The notes under the pieces were generated by a model. That model saw only the letters and a program-made list of their open reading frames with translations, was not told where the DNA came from and made no database searches. A stretch of DNA of 61,922 bases from a virus. Positions 58,452 to 61,922 of this stretch are shown piece after piece. Position 1 is the stretch's first letter; each line of letters starts with the position of its first letter. Location of the stretch: positions 1 to 61,922 of IMG/VR virus record IMGVR_UViG_3300044673_000157; one strand, given 5' to 3'. The position numbers were made by a program, and so were the translations under genes.

Positions 58452-58663
58452 TGCAGTCGCGATATCACAGCGTCATCGAAGCCTGCACCAACACGGCGAT
58501 CGGCTATGGGATCAACTTCTTTGGCCAGTTGGTCATCTTCCCGATGGTCGGGATCAAGGCGTCTGTGGGCCAAAATATCAAGGTTGGGCTGCTGTTCACG
58601 TGTATCAGCGTGGCTCGGCAATACGTTATCAGACGATGGTTTACACGAAAGACGGAGGCTTAG
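58448..58663 (+). CDS. small membrane protein (DUF7220-like), 71 aa
   Basis: Coupled by ATGA to the methyltransferase gene. The pattern QSRYHSVIEACTNTAIGYGIN, FFGQLVIFPMVG and an FTCISVARQYVIRRWF end match a common small phage membrane protein with two helices. It may sit in the inner membrane. Confidence 0.7.
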   Translation: MMQSRYHSVIEACTNTAIGYGINFFGQLVIFPMVGIKASVGQNIKVGLLFTCISVARQYVIRRWFTRKTEA

Positions 58664-59008
58664 GTGGTGGTGCAACGCGATAAGGACCCCCATGGTCTTG
58701 ATCAACACGCCCCCGGCGCCAAGCTGGACGCTGACAAGCCGCGCGTCGGCCTGGTGCTCGAGGGCTTCGCGAACGCCATCCTGGAGGTGGCCAAGGTCGG
58801 GACTTACGGTGCGAAGAAGTACACGGACAACGGCTGGATGGAGGTCGCCAACGGCGAGGCGCGATATAAGGATGCCATGCTGCGACATCTACTCCAGTCG
58901 ACCCATGAAGAGCTAGATGGTGAGACCAAGCTTTCACACTTAGCATCATGTTGCTGGAACGCACTGGCCGTGCTAGAGCTGCACACTAGGGCAGGGTTGG
59001 GTAAGTAG
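58664..59008 (+). CDS. dATP/dGTP diphosphohydrolase N-terminal-like protein (DUF5664), 114 aa
   Basis: GTG 58664 follows GGAGG. KPRVGLVLEGFANAILEVAKV, YGAKKYTDNGW, RYKDAMLRHLLQ and HEELDGETKLSHLASCCWNALAVLEL match DUF5664, related to nucleotide pyrophosphohydrolases. It might reshape host or phage nucleotide pools. The E/D pairs for metal are present (H..EELD). Confidence 0.7.
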   Translation: MVVQRDKDPHGLDQHAPGAKLDADKPRVGLVLEGFANAILEVAKVGTYGAKKYTDNGWMEVANGEARYKDAMLRHLLQSTHEELDGETKLSHLASCCWNALAVLELHTRAGLGK

Positions 59009-59018
59009 CCAATGAAAA

Positions 59019-59038
59019 GGCCCCCACTCGGGGGCCTA
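59019..59038 (-). terminator. intrinsic terminator for the small minus-strand pair
   Basis: An 8-bp stem AGGCCCCC / GGGGGCCT with a 4-base loop. On the minus strand TTTT follows. It ends the transcript of the two minus-strand genes at 59.06-59.45 kb. Confidence 0.7.
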
Positions 59039-59058
59039 ATCATATTGCCGCAGCTGTG

Positions 59059-59271
59059 CTACTTGGTGGACCTGCCAAGGGGCGTACGATCGCAGTCGCC
59101 CTTGGGGCAATCGCCAGGGTTCTGCTGGGGCTCGGCGCAGTACCCAGGCACGGGGGCTCCCATGGGGTTTAGTGGCGAGGGGCCCCCACCAGTGGCCTTG
59201 GACCTCCAGGATGGGCAAGCCCCGGCCGCGGGGGACGGATAACGATCCGTCATGTCGAACGACTTAGCCAT
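59059..59271 (-). CDS. Pro/Gly/Cys-rich small protein, 70 aa
   Basis: Start 59271 with GGGGAAG upstream, just after the stop of the 58-aa gene. Rich in Pro, Gly and Cys (GAPVPGYCAEPQQNPGDCPKGDC). Unknown function. It runs against the plus-strand late block. Confidence 0.55.
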   Translation of the reverse strand: MAKSFDMTDRYPSPAAGACPSWRSKATGGGPSPLNPMGAPVPGYCAEPQQNPGDCPKGDCDRTPLGRSTK

Positions 59272-59274
59272 GGG

Positions 59275-59451
59275 TCACTTCCCCGGGATCTTGGAGCTGG
59301 AGCCGGCCGTCACCGCGCCGAGCTTGGCATTGGCGCTGGTCTGGTTGGTGCCGGTGAAGACGTTGGGATGGACACTCTCAGCGCTCTTCCCGCCCTGGGA
59401 GGTAGCGACTTCGAGCTTGGTTGGGGACTGGGCATTGCTGTACTGGGACAT
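59275..59451 (-). CDS. small Ser/Gly-rich protein, 58 aa
   Basis: ATG 59451 has GGAGG upstream. Low-complexity, Ser/Ala/Gly/Thr-rich (KLEVATSQGGKSAESVHPNV). First of a two-gene minus-strand unit that ends at the terminator at 59.02 kb. Confidence 0.6.
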   Translation of the reverse strand: MSQYSNAQSPTKLEVATSQGGKSAESVHPNVFTGTNQTSANAKLGAVTAGSSSKIPGK

Positions 59452-59466
59452 ATATCCTCCGAAGGG

Positions 59467-59495
59467 TTGTCGACACCCAGATAATCATGTATCAT
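59467..59495 (+). promoter_or_regulatory. promoter before large terminase
   Basis: TTGTCG (59467-59472), a 17-base spacer and TATCAT (59490-59495). A palindrome-like CTTGCATGTATGCAAG lies just downstream (about 59500-59515) and could be an operator. Confidence 0.5.
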
Positions 59496-59522
59496 CTTCT
59501 TGCATGTATGCAAGGAGAATGT

Positions 59523-60965
59523 ATGGTGTCTGTCGACAAACTGCTTAAAGAACATTTGCGTAGACAACAGGGCAAGCAGTTCGAGAACTTTAAGCCCAGG
59601 CCGTGGCAGAAGAAGTGGCTCAACTCGAAGAAGAAGATGGCTATTGCGCTATGCGCCAATCAGGTCGGTAAGAGCCTAACTACTGCCGCTAAGATATCTA
59701 TGCATGCGCGATGCCGATATCCAGAATGGTACGAAGGTCCGAAGATTACCGATCGAGCTCCGGTCATTATCGTGATCGGTCTATCATTCGAGGAAGTCCG
59801 AGACTCGATTCAGACGAAGCTCATTGGGGCCAATGCCGACAACCCGGGCGGGGGCATGATCCCACCGGACGACATCATCCGCATGACCCGCCGTTCCAAT
59901 GTGCCGGGGTCGGTGGACAGGTTGTACGTGAAGCACCCGCTTGGCGAGGCGTGCATCATGTTCAAGGCTGCCAACCAGGGGCGTGAGCACCTCCAGGGTT
60001 CTACGATTGATGTGGTGTTCATCGACGAAGAGCCGCCGCGCGACATCTTGAACGAGCTCGTAGCCCGTGTAGCCAAGGCGAATGGCCAGTTGTGCATCGG
60101 GTTTACAGCGCTCAAGGGTGTCAGCGATGTTTACATCTTCCTGACGGAACAGCCGGAGGAGGTGGCTGAGATTGTCCACGCTGGATGGAACGCCGAGGAC
60201 GCGCCCCATCTTACAGATGATGCCGTCAAGATGATGATGGAGATCTACAAGGACAATCCAGCCGAGCTCCAGGCTCGCAGTACGGGCATTCCCACGGTCG
60301 GCAAGGGCTTAATTTACCCCTTCCCCGCCGATGACTATTCTGGCCGGCTGTTCAAGATTCGCGACCATATGCGCCGTCTGGTGTCTATGGACGTCGGCTG
60401 GACTCACCCCACCGCGGCTCTTATCGGGGCCTACGATGATGACACCGATATCCTATATATCTATGACGAGCATTGCCAGGAAGCCAAGCCCCCGAGCCAC
60501 CACGCCTCGGCCATTAAGCGCTGGGGTGATTACACTATCGTCATGGATACCGCATCTTTGCAGACCAATAAAAACGATGGAACCACCCTCTACGGCATGT
60601 ACGAACAGGAGTTTGATGGCCCTGATTGGGAAGAGCTCGAGGAGGACAAGCGGCGCGTCCAGCTGGCCGACAATACGGCCGGGAGCGTTATGTCTGGTAT
60701 CGCCAGGGTTTACCAGAGATTCGACGAGGGTCGCCTGTATATCAGTGAGAACTGTGTGAAGTTGCTCGCCGAACTGAAGCTGTACCGTTACGATGAAAAG
60801 ACGGGCAAGATCGTTAAAAAGAAAGATGACCTTTGTGACGCCTTGCGCTATATGGTAATGTCATTACACCTGGCCCGCTTGCGGGGCATGCGTGTCAGAC
60901 AGGATGAGTTCACATATGATACTGACGACAAGTGGGAACCAGTTGATCCAACCGTTGGCTATTAG
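59523..60965 (+). CDS. terminase large subunit
   Basis: Start 59523 follows AAGGAG; the upstream extension is not needed. ATPase: C44-A-N-Q-V-G-K-S51 (Walker A variant), VVFIDEE 165-170 (Walker B). Nuclease: SMDVGW with D290, then MDTASLQ and DLCDALRY near the C-terminus. It packs DNA into the head and cuts it. The portal starts 8 bases later. Confidence 0.9.
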   Translation: MVSVDKLLKEHLRRQQGKQFENFKPRPWQKKWLNSKKKMAIALCANQVGKSLTTAAKISMHARCRYPEWYEGPKITDRAPVIIVIGLSFEEVRDSIQTKLIGANADNPGGGMIPPDDIIRMTRRSNVPGSVDRLYVKHPLGEACIMFKAANQGREHLQGSTIDVVFIDEEPPRDILNELVARVAKANGQLCIGFTALKGVSDVYIFLTEQPEEVAEIVHAGWNAEDAPHLTDDAVKMMMEIYKDNPAELQARSTGIPTVGKGLIYPFPADDYSGRLFKIRDHMRRLVSMDVGWTHPTAALIGAYDDDTDILYIYDEHCQEAKPPSHHASAIKRWGDYTIVMDTASLQTNKNDGTTLYGMYEQEFDGPDWEELEEDKRRVQLADNTAGSVMSGIARVYQRFDEGRLYISENCVKLLAELKLYRYDEKTGKIVKKKDDLCDALRYMVMSLHLARLRGMRVRQDEFTYDTDDKWEPVDPTVGY

Positions 60966-60973
60966 GAGCGCTT

Positions 60974-61922
60974 ATGGAAGCTGAACCCGCTGGCGCCAAT
61001 GCCCCAGAGACGAACGATGAAGAACTAATTATGCAGGGCGCGGATCCAGGATCCGCCGCCGGCCAACTCCTGAATCTATTCCTTACCGCTCGGTTCGCGC
61101 GTCGGAATCAGGACTATATCTGGATGACAGCGTTCCGCAATATCCGGGCGCGGTATGGCGCGGATGTCCAGCTTGCGGAAGGTTGGTCAAAGGCTTTCGT
61201 CAATATGACGAGCCCCAAGATCCAGACCGCTATCGCGATTATCTCTGATGTGCTTCTCCCGCAGGGCAAGGATGTCTTCAATATTGAGACCACCCCCGAG
61301 CCCTACATGCCAGACTTCACCGAGTTCTTGGCCCAGCAAAACGCAGAGCAGGGCATCGATGCCGATTACGAGACCTTCAAGAATCAGATTTTCCTCGAGT
61401 CTCAGCGGCGTTGTGGCAACCTCCAGTCGAAGGTGAAGGACGGGTTCGCAGAGACATCGTTCAAGCCCAAGATGTACGACTGCATCCATGACATTGCGGC
61501 CTTCGGCAGCGGCGCTATTTTTGGCCCATTCCCCAAGGAGCGCGTGCGCAAGGCCCACGGGAACCGCAAGTCGGGTAAGAAGTATCTATACCCTGACTTT
61601 GAGTTCGTTAGCATCTTCGACGTCTACCCAGACCCCGGTGCGCGCAGTGTCGAAGATTGTCTCTATATCTGCCGCAGGCGCGTGGTCAACAAAGCGTGGC
61701 TCAGTGGTGTCCGCGGGCTTGGTGGGTTCTTTAAGGACCGCATCGACTACGTGATGGAGCATGCCCCAGATGGCAACTGGACGCCAGAGCCCTGGGAAAC
61801 AGATATGATTATTGCCAATAACAATAATCAGATGTATACATACCGGCACCGCTATGTTGTTTATGATTTCTGGATCAAGAAGACGGCCAAGGAATTGATG
61901 GATTATGGCGTCCAGGAATCAG
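60974..61922 (+). CDS. portal protein, N-terminal part (runs past window end)
   Basis: ATG 60974 with AGGAG upstream. Opens with an acidic N-terminus, then QLLNLFLTARFARRNQDY, a Trp/Arg pattern and KSGKKYLYPDFEFVSIFDVYPDPGARS, typical of podovirus portals. It continues into base 1 of the window (61789 equals 1) and is one protein with the parts listed at 17 and 588. Confidence 0.88.
   Translation, partial: MEAEPAGANAPETNDEELIMQGADPGSAAGQLLNLFLTARFARRNQDYIWMTAFRNIRARYGADVQLAEGWSKAFVNMTSPKIQTAIAIISDVLLPQGKDVFNIETTPEPYMPDFTEFLAQQNAEQGIDADYETFKNQIFLESQRRCGNLQSKVKDGFAETSFKPKMYDCIHDIAAFGSGAIFGPFPKERVRKAHGNRKSGKKYLYPDFEFVSIFDVYPDPGARSVEDCLYICRRRVVNKAWLSGVRGLGGFFKDRIDYVMEHAPDGNWTPEPWETDMIIANNNNQMYTYRHRYVVYDFWIKKTAKELMDYGVQES
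61789..61922. repeat. terminal overlap of circular contig (copy 2)
   Basis: Same as bases 1-134, with G at 61796 where copy 1 has T. This copy keeps the portal frame open. Confidence 0.93.

Overview
The window is one complete circular genome of a tailed phage, almost certainly a podovirus-like member of Caudoviricetes. The first 134 bases repeat the last 134 bases (61789-61922) with one mismatch, so the real molecule is about 61,788 bp and the portal gene runs across the join. No integrase, lysogeny repressor or partition genes were recognised, so a lytic life style is inferred. The GC-rich sequence, good Shine-Dalgarno sites, sigma70-like promoters and integron-type attC sites suggest a proteobacterial host. 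The species cannot be told from the sequence.

Layout. (1) 52.8-61.9 kb and on to 30.05 kb, plus strand: small accessory genes, a putative small terminase, several zinc-ribbon and basic small proteins, a metallophosphoesterase, a small zincin-like protein, two tRNA genes, a methyltransferase-like protein, large terminase and portal. Then come scaffold, capsid, head-tail and tail proteins, a PKD/kelch-like protein, ejection-type proteins including a 3411-residue giant, tail fibre, lysis genes (GH108 lysozyme, holin) and an SGNH-hydrolase tail protein. (2) A hairpin at 30.04 kb marks where the two transcription directions meet. (3) 30.2-52.5 kb, minus strand: a replication/recombination set (primase-polymerase, DUF927-type helicase, VRR-NUC nuclease, SSB-like protein, Sak4-like ATPase, Cas4/RecB-like nuclease), a glycosyltransferase, a glutamine amidotransferase plus amidoligase pair, and many small accessory genes. 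An AT-rich, repeat-bearing spacer at 50.8-51.3 kb is the best candidate for an origin or early control region. (4) Two small minus-strand genes (59.06-59.45 kb) sit inside the plus-strand block and have their own terminator.

Most striking is 36.15-37.89 kb: six very short genes separated by five complete attC-like sites and one half site. The sites have R''/R' boxes, paired arms and unpaired bases in the left arm, like integron attC sites. No integrase gene is present, so this looks like a CALIN-type gene-cassette array inside a phage genome. All six genes lie antisense to the attC orientation but parallel to the phage operon.

Other notable systems are the amidoligase/class II amidotransferase pair (40.4-43.1 kb) and the giant ejection-type protein, which carries a zincin HELGH motif, a SLOG/cpYpsA-like motif and a nested out-of-frame gene. 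A Gly-Tyr/Asp repeat protein (46.76-47.0 kb) and a second tRNA with odd D and T arms also stand out. Family names are recognised from motifs by eye; no database search was run.
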